NCBI GenBank assembly: GCA_965237565.1
Contig: OZ250145.1
Location: 868,001-932,000 of the forward strand
Origin: JANQSP01 sp965237565
Lineage (GTDB): Bacteria; Bdellovibrionota; Bdellovibrionia; Bdellovibrionales; UBA1609
Direction of reading: 5' to 3'
Length of the DNA stretch: 64,000 nt
Both the position numbers and the translations under genes were made by a program. Below are positions 56,838-64,000 of the stretch, piece by piece (positions within the stretch are counted from its first letter, which is position 1; each line of letters begins with the position of its first letter). Under the pieces are notes generated by a model. That model made no database searches. It was not told the origin of the DNA and was given only the letters and a program-made list of their open reading frames with translations.

Positions 56838-56888
56838 GCAGGTATAAGACAGCCGGCGAAACGGCTTCTTGAACAATTAGGTACCTGC
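56838..56888 (+). ncRNA. Candidate structured RNA element upstream of glycyl-tRNA synthetase
   Basis: A perfect 7-bp outer stem, GCAGGTA (56838-56844) with TACCTGC (56882-56888), encloses an inner hairpin AGCCG (56851-56855), loop GCGAAA, CGGCT (56862-56866), and an unpaired TTCTTGAACAATTAGG. The base is much more GC-rich than its surroundings. It resembles a riboswitch or small RNA fold, but no known riboswitch class or T-box matched. It lies 150 bases before the synthetase start. The strand is assumed. Confidence 0.35.
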
Positions 56889-57038
56889 ATACTAATACAA
56901 AAATGTGAAAAACAGAACGTTTTTACTAGATAAAGTGAAAAAAATTCACCTTTTTATCTAAAAATGACACTTTCTGAACAATATTTGTCATAAAATTTCT
57001 TAATTTTGGCTTAGTTTTTTGGTATTTTTTTATATTCT

Positions 57039-58352
57039 ATGTTGAAGAATTTAGACCCTCTTATTTCCCTTTGCAAAAGACGAGGCTATATTTTCCCGAG
57101 CAGTGAGATCTATGGGGGCTTATCGGCCTGCTGGGACTATGGTCCTCTTGGCGTGCAATTCAAATGGAACGTGCAACAGCACTGGTGGAAGGAAATGACT
57201 CACCGGCAAAACATTGTCGGTTTGGATTCTTCCATCCTCATGCATCCAAAAGTATGGAAAGCATCGGGCCACTTGGATGGATTTTCTGACACCTTGGTGG
57301 ATTGTAAGGAATGTCACTTTCGTTTTCATCCAGAGGAAACAGAGGAAAAAACAAAATGCCCGAACTGTGGTTCCCATAAAGTAACCGCTCCTAGACAATT
57401 TAACTTGATGTTCAAAACTCATGTGGGTTCTCTTGAAGATTCAGCGAGTTTGATCTACTTGCGTCCTGAAACCGCTCAGGGGATTTATGTAAATTTCCTA
57501 AATATACAATCCACCATGAGAAAAAAAATTCCTTTTGGAGTCGCTCAGATAGGGAAAGCTTTTCGCAATGAAATCACCATTGGAAATTTTATCTTTCGTT
57601 GTCGTGAATTTGAACAAATGGAAATGCAGTATTTTGTTCATCCAGAAAAAGCCAATGAGTCCTTTGATTACTGGCTCAATGAGAGAAAACAATCTTTGTT
57701 ACAGCTTGGAATTTCTCCCTCTGCTCTGCGCTCCCATGAGCACAGTGCCAAGGAATTGGCTCACTATGCTCACAAGGCTGTGGATTTGCAGTTTTTGTTT
57801 CCAATGGGTTGGAAAGAATTGGAAGGCATTCATCATCGAGGAGACTTTGACCTCAAACAACACCAGCAATCCAGTGGCAAGAAAATGATGTACTTTGATG
57901 CACACAAAGAAGAAACCTACTTGCCTTATGTAATCGAAACTTCCATTGGTTCTGACCGCTTGGTTCTGGCCCTTCTTTGTTCGGCTTATCGGGAAGAAAA
58001 TGTCAAGGGAGAAACCCGTATTCTTTTGTCCTTACAACCACATCTCAGTCCGGTGCAGGTGGCCATTTTGCCCCTAAGCAAAAAAGCTTCTTTGATGGAA
58101 AAAACAGAACAAATCACCACTTCCTTGGAAAAAAAGTGGCGATTGGAGTGCGATGATACGGGAAGCATCGGGAAAAGATATCGTCGTCAAGATGAAATTG
58201 GAACCCCTTTTTGTCTCACCGTGGACTTTGATTCTTTGAATGATAAAAAAGTCACTTTCCGCTATCGCGACAGCATGAAGCAAGACAGAATTTCGATAGA
58301 TCATTTGGATAAATATCTGACTGACAAATCTGCTAATTTTTGTAATGAATAG
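57039..58352 (+). CDS. glyQS: Glycyl-tRNA synthetase, single-chain dimeric type
   Basis: A 437-residue class II synthetase of the homodimeric (eukaryote/archaea-like) type, not the alpha2-beta2 GlyQ/GlyS type. Motifs are LCKRRGYIFPSSEIYGGLSA, CWDYGPLGVQFKWNV, motif 2 (FRNEITIGNFIFRCREFEQM) and a C-terminal anticodon-binding domain. A zinc-like set of Cys (CKECHF and CPNCGS) lies at ~88-110. No clear Shine-Dalgarno sequence precedes the ATG; the upstream bases are T-rich (TTTTTTATATTCT). PPDK begins three bases after its stop. Confidence 0.96.
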   Translation: MLKNLDPLISLCKRRGYIFPSSEIYGGLSACWDYGPLGVQFKWNVQQHWWKEMTHRQNIVGLDSSILMHPKVWKASGHLDGFSDTLVDCKECHFRFHPEETEEKTKCPNCGSHKVTAPRQFNLMFKTHVGSLEDSASLIYLRPETAQGIYVNFLNIQSTMRKKIPFGVAQIGKAFRNEITIGNFIFRCREFEQMEMQYFVHPEKANESFDYWLNERKQSLLQLGISPSALRSHEHSAKELAHYAHKAVDLQFLFPMGWKELEGIHHRGDFDLKQHQQSSGKKMMYFDAHKEETYLPYVIETSIGSDRLVLALLCSAYREENVKGETRILLSLQPHLSPVQVAILPLSKKASLMEKTEQITTSLEKKWRLECDDTGSIGKRYRRQDEIGTPFCLTVDFDSLNDKKVTFRYRDSMKQDRISIDHLDKYLTDKSANFCNE

Positions 58353-58355
58353 GGA

Positions 58356-61046
58356 ATGCAAAACAAGAGCACACATGAGAAGAGCCTTTATTATTTTTTC
58401 CCTCATCAAGTGGAGGGTTCTTCCAGTCTCCTAAACGTGCTGGGTAGTAAGGGAGTTCATTTAGCCGAGATGATTTCCATGGGCTTTCCCGTTCCTCCCG
58501 GTTTCACGATTTCTACCCTCCTCTGTCAGGAATTTTATAAGAACGATAAAAAACTTCCAGAGAGTTTGAAAAAAGAAATTGTGAAGGCGATGAAGGCTTT
58601 GGGGCAAGAGATGGCTTCCGAGTTTGGCAACAACAAAAACCCTCTGCTCGTGAGTGTTCGCTCTGGAGCGCGTATCAGTATGCCGGGAATGATGGATAGC
58701 ATTCTCAATTTGGGTCTCAATGATGAATCAGTAAAGACCTTGGCTGAGAAAAGCTCTGACGAAAGGTTTGCTTGGGATTGCTATCGTCGTTTTATACAGA
58801 TGTATTCTGATGTGGTGCTCTCTGTAGACTCTTCTTTGCTCGTTTTTTTTCTGGAAGATGTAAAGAATTTAAAAAATTATAAAAAAGATTCGGAACTCAA
58901 GGTAGAGGATCTAAAAAAGATCATTTCTTGTTTTAAAGAGCAGGTGTTGCAAACTACGGGGCATCATTTTCCCCAAGACCCTTGGGAACAGATGTACTCT
59001 GCTGTTTCAGCGGTTTTCAACAGTTGGAATAACCCCAGAGCGATTTCCTATCGTGAACTGCACAATTATTCTCATTCATGGGGAACAGCCGTCAGTGTTC
59101 AGGCAATGGTGTTTGGCAATAAAGGGAATGACTGTGCTACGGGAGTAGCTTTTACTAGGGATCCCTCCAGCGGGGAAAAACGCTTGGTGGGTGAGTTTTT
59201 AACAAATGCCCAAGGAGAAGATGTGGTGGCTGGTGTGCGGACCCCTTTTCCCATCACGAAACTAATGGCGAATGGGAAGGTGGAGCAGACATTAGAAGAA
59301 CGTTTTCCCTCGGTGTTTGAAGACTTGAGTCATATTTGTGAGAAACTGGAAGCACATTACAAGGATGTGCAAGACATTGAGTTCACGGTCGAAAAAGGGC
59401 AACTTTGGATTTTACAAACTCGCAACGCCAAGAGGACAGCCAAAGCGGCCTTGAGGGTAGCTTTGGATATGTTGGACGAGGGACTGATCACGGAACAAGA
59501 GGTATTATTTCGCGTACAGCCTTCAGCGATTGAAAATCTTCTCCATCCTTGTTTGGATCCCAAATCTCAAAAAGTGAAAATTGCACAAGGCTTGGCGGCG
59601 AGTCCGGGAGGAGTCTCTGGTTGTGTTGTATTTTCTTCTGAGGAGGCATTGGAATACAAGAATCGCGGGAAGAAGACTATTTTGCTTCGCTTGGAAACTT
59701 CACCCGATGATATCAAGGGAATGATTGCAGCGGAGGGAATTTTGACCAGTCGAGGTGGAATTACCTCTCATGCGGCGGTGGTAGCTAGGGGAATGGGAAA
59801 GTGTTGCATAGTGGGTTGCCATGAATTGGAGTTGAGTCATTCCCAAGCGAAAGTGGGGCAATATGTGATCCAGCGAGGAGATGAGATTTCTTTGGATGGT
59901 GCGACAGGGGAAGTTTTTTTGGGTACTGTTCCCACTTTGGAGCCTCAGTTGGATGAAGCGTTTCAACGATTTATGTCGATTGTAGAAAAATTTTCCGACA
60001 TGAAGGTGCGAGCCAATGCAGATCACCCTAGAGAAGCTGAGATGGCTCGTCACTTTGGAGCACAGGGCATTGGGCTTTGTCGAACAGAGCACATGTTTTT
60101 TGGTAGTAATCGCATTCTCTCCGTAAGAAAAATGATTCTGGCGAGCAAGGAAAGTGAAAGAAAACAAGCTTTGCAGGAACTTCTTCCCATGCAAAGGGAT
60201 GATTTTTGTCGGTTGTTTTCCGTGATGAAGGGTCTTCCTGTAACGATTCGATTGTTGGATCCTCCTCTCCACGAATTTCTTCCCCAAGGAGATAAGGAAA
60301 TAGATCAGTTGGCAAAGAGTATGGGAGAGAGCCGGGAAATCATTAGGTCTCGCGTGGAAAGTTTGAAAGAGGTCAATCCCATGCTCGGTCACCGGGGTTG
60401 TCGCTTGGCAATTTCTTATCCTGAGATTTACCAAATGCAGGTTCGAGCAATCGCAGAAGCAGTTTATGAGAGAATGAAAGAAGGGGAGACTCCCATTCCA
60501 GAAATCATGATCCCCTTGGTTATGATGGAATCGGAGTTAAAATTTTTGGTGAAGCTTGTGAAGAAAGAAATCCAATCAGTACAATCGGAAAAGGACCAGA
60601 AGTTTCAGTACATGATTGGAACCATGATTGAACTCCCTCGTGCCGCCTTGGTGGCTGATGAGTTGGCGATTCATGTGGACTTTTTTAGTTTTGGAACGAA
60701 CGATCTCACCCAAACGACTCTTGGCATTTCAAGGGACGATTGCGGGAAATTTTTGCCTTCTTACATGAGCGAGGAACTTTTGTCTGAGGACCCTTTTGCC
60801 CGCGTGGACCGAAAGGGAGTGGGATTTTTGATTCAACGGGCCGTGGAACTCGGTCGTTCTCAGAAAAAACAAATCAAGCTGGGTATTTGTGGAGAGCATG
60901 GAGCGGATCTGGAAAGCATTTATTTTTTTGACAAGCTAGGTCTAGATTATGTCAGTTGCTCGGCTTATAGAGTGCCGGTGGCTCGTTTGGTTACCGCTCG
61001 CTCTGCTATTGAAAAAAGAAAGAAAAAGATAGAAAATGAAAGCTAA
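58356..61046 (+). CDS. ppdK: Pyruvate, phosphate dikinase
   Basis: An 896-residue enzyme interconverting pyruvate, ATP and phosphate with phosphoenolpyruvate, AMP and pyrophosphate. Domain order: N-terminal ATP-grasp (LVSVRSGARISMPGMMDSIL), central phosphohistidine domain with the catalytic His in GGITSHAAVVARGMGK, and C-terminal PEP/pyruvate barrel with GIGLCRTEHMFF, GHRGCRLAISYPEIYQMQ and the catalytic Cys in GICGEHGAD. Normal length. It starts three bases after glycyl-tRNA synthetase, so the pair is likely co-transcribed. It can work in gluconeogenesis or in pyrophosphate-based glycolysis. Confidence 0.97.
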   Translation: MQNKSTHEKSLYYFFPHQVEGSSSLLNVLGSKGVHLAEMISMGFPVPPGFTISTLLCQEFYKNDKKLPESLKKEIVKAMKALGQEMASEFGNNKNPLLVSVRSGARISMPGMMDSILNLGLNDESVKTLAEKSSDERFAWDCYRRFIQMYSDVVLSVDSSLLVFFLEDVKNLKNYKKDSELKVEDLKKIISCFKEQVLQTTGHHFPQDPWEQMYSAVSAVFNSWNNPRAISYRELHNYSHSWGTAVSVQAMVFGNKGNDCATGVAFTRDPSSGEKRLVGEFLTNAQGEDVVAGVRTPFPITKLMANGKVEQTLEERFPSVFEDLSHICEKLEAHYKDVQDIEFTVEKGQLWILQTRNAKRTAKAALRVALDMLDEGLITEQEVLFRVQPSAIENLLHPCLDPKSQKVKIAQGLAASPGGVSGCVVFSSEEALEYKNRGKKTILLRLETSPDDIKGMIAAEGILTSRGGITSHAAVVARGMGKCCIVGCHELELSHSQAKVGQYVIQRGDEISLDGATGEVFLGTVPTLEPQLDEAFQRFMSIVEKFSDMKVRANADHPREAEMARHFGAQGIGLCRTEHMFFGSNRILSVRKMILASKESERKQALQELLPMQRDDFCRLFSVMKGLPVTIRLLDPPLHEFLPQGDKEIDQLAKSMGESREIIRSRVESLKEVNPMLGHRGCRLAISYPEIYQMQVRAIAEAVYERMKEGETPIPEIMIPLVMMESELKFLVKLVKKEIQSVQSEKDQKFQYMIGTMIELPRAALVADELAIHVDFFSFGTNDLTQTTLGISRDDCGKFLPSYMSEELLSEDPFARVDRKGVGFLIQRAVELGRSQKKQIKLGICGEHGADLESIYFFDKLGLDYVSCSAYRVPVARLVTARSAIEKRKKKIENES

Positions 61047-61081
61047 GAAATACAAACCTATTGATATGGGAAATGGCCAAG

Positions 61082-64000
61082 ATGAAGCTCAGACAGATAG
61101 AAATCAAAGGGTTTAAATCTTTCAAAAATCGAACAGTTATTCCATTCGGTGAAGGGATCAACTGCGTGGTGGGACCCAATGGCTGTGGAAAATCCAACGT
61201 CGTGGATGCCTTTTTATGGGTGATGGGAGAGACGGCTCCCAGTCATTTGAGAGGTTCTTCGATGGAAGATGTCATTTTTACTGGGTCCGGACAAAAACCG
61301 GCAATGGGAGTGGCTGAAGTTTCCCTTGTCATTGAGAGAACAAAAAAAAAACCTTTCCCTTCGCTTTACAAAGATTTTTCTGAGCTCATGTTCACTCGAC
61401 GCTTGGACCGAGATGGAAAATCCAATTATTTTATTAATTCTCAGTCTTGTCGCCTAAAAGATATTCAAGAATTTTTTATGGACACTGGCTCTGGAGTACA
61501 TAGTTTTAATTTTGTGGAACAGGGAATGGTGGAACGATTCATTTCTTCAAAGCCGGAACAAAAACGTTTGCTCATTGAATCTGTTGCTGGAATTTCTAAG
61601 TTTCGCATCAAGAAAAGGGAAGCGGAAAAAAAGCTAGAACTGACGAGTGTTCATATCCGAAGGCTAAAGGACCTTTTGGCTCAGCAGGTAAAACAGCTAG
61701 AAAAATTACAAAAGCAATCTGAAAAAGCTGAGCAATTCAGAAATATAAAGGAGCAAATTCGAGAAAAAGACATACGTAGTAGCGTTTGTGATTTATCAAG
61801 CCTTCATAAGGAGCTGCAGTCTCTGAAAAAGAAGTTAGAGAGCAAAGAAAAAGAGAACCAAAAGCTTCAAGATGAGTTAAAAAAATTAGAACAAGGATTG
61901 CCTTCTATGAAAGCTTGTTGTGATCAGAAAAAAGCTCAAGTAGAAAAATATGAGAGTGAGTTGGAAAAAATCAAAAAAGAGTCTTGGTCTTTAGAAAAAG
62001 AATCTTCAAGATTGGAAGCTTCCTTGGAAGTGAGCACAGATAATGAAGACCAATTTCTTCGAGACATTCAGTTCAGTCAAAAAAATCGAGAAGAGATTTT
62101 GATTCTGATAAAAAGAAATCAGAGCCAGATAGAGGAATTGGAAAAGAAGCAAGAACGCAATAAGGAAAAACTAAAATTTATTCAAAGAGAGTTTGAGGAA
62201 TTGAGTGAATCTTCATTGCTGGCTCAGACCGATCAACGTTCCATAGAAAAAAAATGGATTGCCAGCCAACAAAAAGAACTCGTGTCCCAAGAGTGGCAAC
62301 AATCTGTTTCCAAAAGACTGCTTGCTCTGCTTGAGACGGGAAAGAAGTTGAAGATTACAATGGATCAAAAGAAATTGGAGATGAATCAGTTGCAATCAAG
62401 AAAAGACCAAATGGTTCAAGAATTGGAAAAAGAGGAGAAACAAAATCATAGCCTTATCCATTCTTATCAATCAGCAAAAAAAGATCTAGAGTTTTTTGAA
62501 GAAGACGTTTCAGAAAAAACCGATCTTTTTCAAAAAGCTCATGAATCTGCTTCAGCTCTTTATTTTGAATGGGAAGGTTTGAAAAAAATTAGCTCCCAAA
62601 CAGATGAGTTTGAACAAGGGATTCAATCCATTTCTCGTTTGCATCAAGGGGAAAATCCCTTTCAAGTGGTTGCGGACTATTTTCATTTTTCTTCTCCTGT
62701 TTTAGAAAAATCAGCATCTCTATTGTTGGGTTCCCGCCTGCAGTCTCTTCTCTGTGAAGACTTCCCAACAGCAACTTCAGTTCTAAAAGATTTGAAAGAA
62801 GAAAAATCTGGCCGTTGTCGTTTTGTATTTAAAAACCAAGGAAATCTCTCTCATTTGAATGAGAAAGAAGCGTCTTTATTAAAAAAGGAATCTGGGTTTC
62901 AATTTTTTTTTAAAAACCAAGTAAAGGGAGAAAAAGATCTGGTGGAGATTTTTTTCTCCAAAGTTGCGGTCGTTCAAGATGTAAAGACAGCTTTCAAGCT
63001 CCATTCCAAGTATCCTGATTACTCTTTTTTCGCATCGACGGGAGAAGTATTGACTAAAGAGGGGGATCTCATAGGGGGAGAGTGTGCAAATGAAAAAATG
63101 AATTTTTTGTCCCATCGAAGGGCCATGCGCGAAATGCCGGCTCAATATGAAAAATTACAAAGTCAGGAAAATGCAATGAAGGAAGAGCTAAAGAAGAGTC
63201 AGGCCCTTCTTCAAAAAGCTTGTAAAGATTTCTTTCAATCGAATGAGAAAAAAGAACAATCCAGTTTACGTACTCTGGGCTTGCACAAAGATTTGGAAGG
63301 TCTTTCTTCCGACAAAAATCGATTGAAAGCAGAACAGCATGAGTTAAAAAAACAACTGAGAAACTGTGAAAAAAAATGTATAGAACTTCAAGAAAGACAA
63401 GAGGGTGGAGGGATAAATGTATCTGCGAAAAACTCTCTTTCTTTTGAATTAAAAAAGGCAGAACGTGAGTTCCAAAAATTGCAAAAAGAAAAAGATAGAG
63501 TTTCTGTATTGAAGGACCAATTGAAAGTGGAGCAAATGGGCTACGAAAAAGAAATAGAGTCCCTCAAGCAAAAAAAGGTATTTTTGGAGCGCTCTTTGCA
63601 AACAGAAAGCTCAAGAGAGGAGAGTATGCTTTCTCGATCGCAACAAAAGAAAACTTTGATACGAGGCTATGAGAAGGAGTTGAAGGAGCAGGAAGTGAGA
63701 GGCCAGGATTTTAATCAAAAAATTTCTTTGAAAAAAAAGACATTGGCTGGACTCTATTCGGAGTACAAAGAGCTAGAACAAAAAATGGCTCAAAATCAAT
63801 CGCAGATCATAAAGTATCACCAAAATCTATCTGAGGAAAAATCCAAAATCAATGATTGGAAAGTTCAAAATGAAAACTTGCTTTTTAAGAGATCGACTCT
63901 GATTGAAAAAGTGGCGGAACAGCATCAAGAAGACTTGGAGTCCTATGATTTGGAATCAAAAAATATAGAAGAATCATTTGATCGGTCTGCTTTGGCAGAC
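61082..64000 (+). CDS. smc: Chromosome segregation protein SMC, 5' part (continues past window)
   Basis: An open frame of ~973 codons to the window edge, with about 200 residues expected to follow. The N-terminal ATPase half reads IEIKGFKSFKNRTVIPFGEG with Walker A VGPNGCGKSNVVDAFLWVMG, then the R-loop/Q-loop region (DTGSGVHSFNFVEQGMVERF, KRLLIESVAGISKFR). A long coiled coil follows, then a hinge domain at ~520-690 (NPFQVVADYFHFSSPVLEKS, LLGSRLQSLLCEDFPTATSV), then the returning coil. It organises and segregates the chromosome, normally with ScpA/ScpB, which are not in this window. ATG 61082 has GGGAA ten bases upstream; ATG 61073 is in frame and possible. Confidence 0.95.
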   Translation, partial: MKLRQIEIKGFKSFKNRTVIPFGEGINCVVGPNGCGKSNVVDAFLWVMGETAPSHLRGSSMEDVIFTGSGQKPAMGVAEVSLVIERTKKKPFPSLYKDFSELMFTRRLDRDGKSNYFINSQSCRLKDIQEFFMDTGSGVHSFNFVEQGMVERFISSKPEQKRLLIESVAGISKFRIKKREAEKKLELTSVHIRRLKDLLAQQVKQLEKLQKQSEKAEQFRNIKEQIREKDIRSSVCDLSSLHKELQSLKKKLESKEKENQKLQDELKKLEQGLPSMKACCDQKKAQVEKYESELEKIKKESWSLEKESSRLEASLEVSTDNEDQFLRDIQFSQKNREEILILIKRNQSQIEELEKKQERNKEKLKFIQREFEELSESSLLAQTDQRSIEKKWIASQQKELVSQEWQQSVSKRLLALLETGKKLKITMDQKKLEMNQLQSRKDQMVQELEKEEKQNHSLIHSYQSAKKDLEFFEEDVSEKTDLFQKAHESASALYFEWEGLKKISSQTDEFEQGIQSISRLHQGENPFQVVADYFHFSSPVLEKSASLLLGSRLQSLLCEDFPTATSVLKDLKEEKSGRCRFVFKNQGNLSHLNEKEASLLKKESGFQFFFKNQVKGEKDLVEIFFSKVAVVQDVKTAFKLHSKYPDYSFFASTGEVLTKEGDLIGGECANEKMNFLSHRRAMREMPAQYEKLQSQENAMKEELKKSQALLQKACKDFFQSNEKKEQSSLRTLGLHKDLEGLSSDKNRLKAEQHELKKQLRNCEKKCIELQERQEGGGINVSAKNSLSFELKKAEREFQKLQKEKDRVSVLKDQLKVEQMGYEKEIESLKQKKVFLERSLQTESSREESMLSRSQQKKTLIRGYEKELKEQEVRGQDFNQKISLKKKTLAGLYSEYKELEQKMAQNQSQIIKYHQNLSEEKSKINDWKVQNENLLFKRSTLIEKVAEQHQEDLESYDLESKNIEESFDRSALAD

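Larger units (their letters stand above)
56520..57038. other. Structured divergent intergenic region
   Basis: 519 bases without a gene, between the divergent barrel gene (reverse) and glycyl-tRNA synthetase gene (forward). It holds three 64-65-base repeats with palindromes (56610-56751), copies of AATTTACAAACAA at 56573-56585 and 56766-56778 flanking them, an RNA-like nested hairpin (56838-56888) and an imperfect 13-bp hairpin with a 3-base bulge (56927-56939 with 56945-56960). Confidence 0.7.

Noticed and set aside
56838..56888. c-di-GMP riboswitch or glycyl T-box
   Set aside because: The core bases of GEMM-type aptamers and of T-box antiterminators are not present.

Overview
This is an AT-rich bacterial chromosomal window (roughly 40% GC by eye). 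It reads as a Gram-negative, gliding or twitching bacterium of the former Deltaproteobacteria, most likely Bdellovibrionota or a relative. The reasons are a Glt/Agl-type gliding motility cluster (TPR proteins, an FHA plus TonB-like transducer, a TolQ homologue and two TolR homologues), a myxobacterial-style type IV pilus cluster in the order ABC ATPase, ABC permease, prepilin peptidase, PilM-N-O-P-Q, many exported TPR, lipoprotein and outer-membrane proteins, and topoisomerase VI. I could not run a search, so the lineage is inference.

Layout. 1-9045: gliding-motor cluster on the + strand, with many overlapping start/stop codons. 9058-20894: housekeeping genes on the + strand: rpoN, metK, a small ribbon-helix-helix protein, lepA, two adjacent signal-peptidase-I paralogues (the first lacks both catalytic residues), pyrB, carA and carB. 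20939-29741: the pilus cluster, followed by a small exported heavy-metal-associated (HMA) protein. 29742-33373: a 23S-5S rRNA unit with its own leader (boxA and several hairpins) but no 16S gene or tRNA next to it, ended by a clear terminator. 33734-38494: an accessory stretch with an exported acidic-repeat protein, a decayed CAP-domain fragment, two convergent exported pentapeptide-repeat proteins and an unrecognised membrane-anchored protein. 38732-44409: Grx4-type glutaredoxin, an HNH protein, both topoisomerase VI subunits, and an exported caspase-like protein with a helical-repeat tail. 44529-56519: an exported thioredoxin-domain (DUF255) protein, a coiled-coil protein with 66-bp repeats, and a two-gene module of an outer-membrane barrel and an 1875-residue lipoprotein. 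56520-57038: a structured divergent intergenic region with 64-bp repeats carrying CRP/FNR-like palindromes and a separate RNA-like hairpin element. 57039-64000: glycyl-tRNA synthetase, pyruvate phosphate dikinase and the first ~970 codons of SMC.

How the genes work together. The TolQ/TolR homologues should form the proton-driven inner-membrane motor, the FHA/TonB-like protein should carry force across the periplasm, and the TPR proteins should form the periplasmic scaffold. PilM-N-O-P and the PilQ secretin make the pilus alignment and exit complex, and the peptidase matures pilins. pyrB-carA-carB start pyrimidine synthesis. The points most worth a second look are the double-dead signal peptidase, the exported caspase-like/HEAT protein, the lipoprotein/barrel module with its palindrome-bearing promoter region, the chain of coupled micro-ORFs between pilP and pilQ, promoters that imply leaderless mRNAs, and the 23S-5S unit without a 16S gene.
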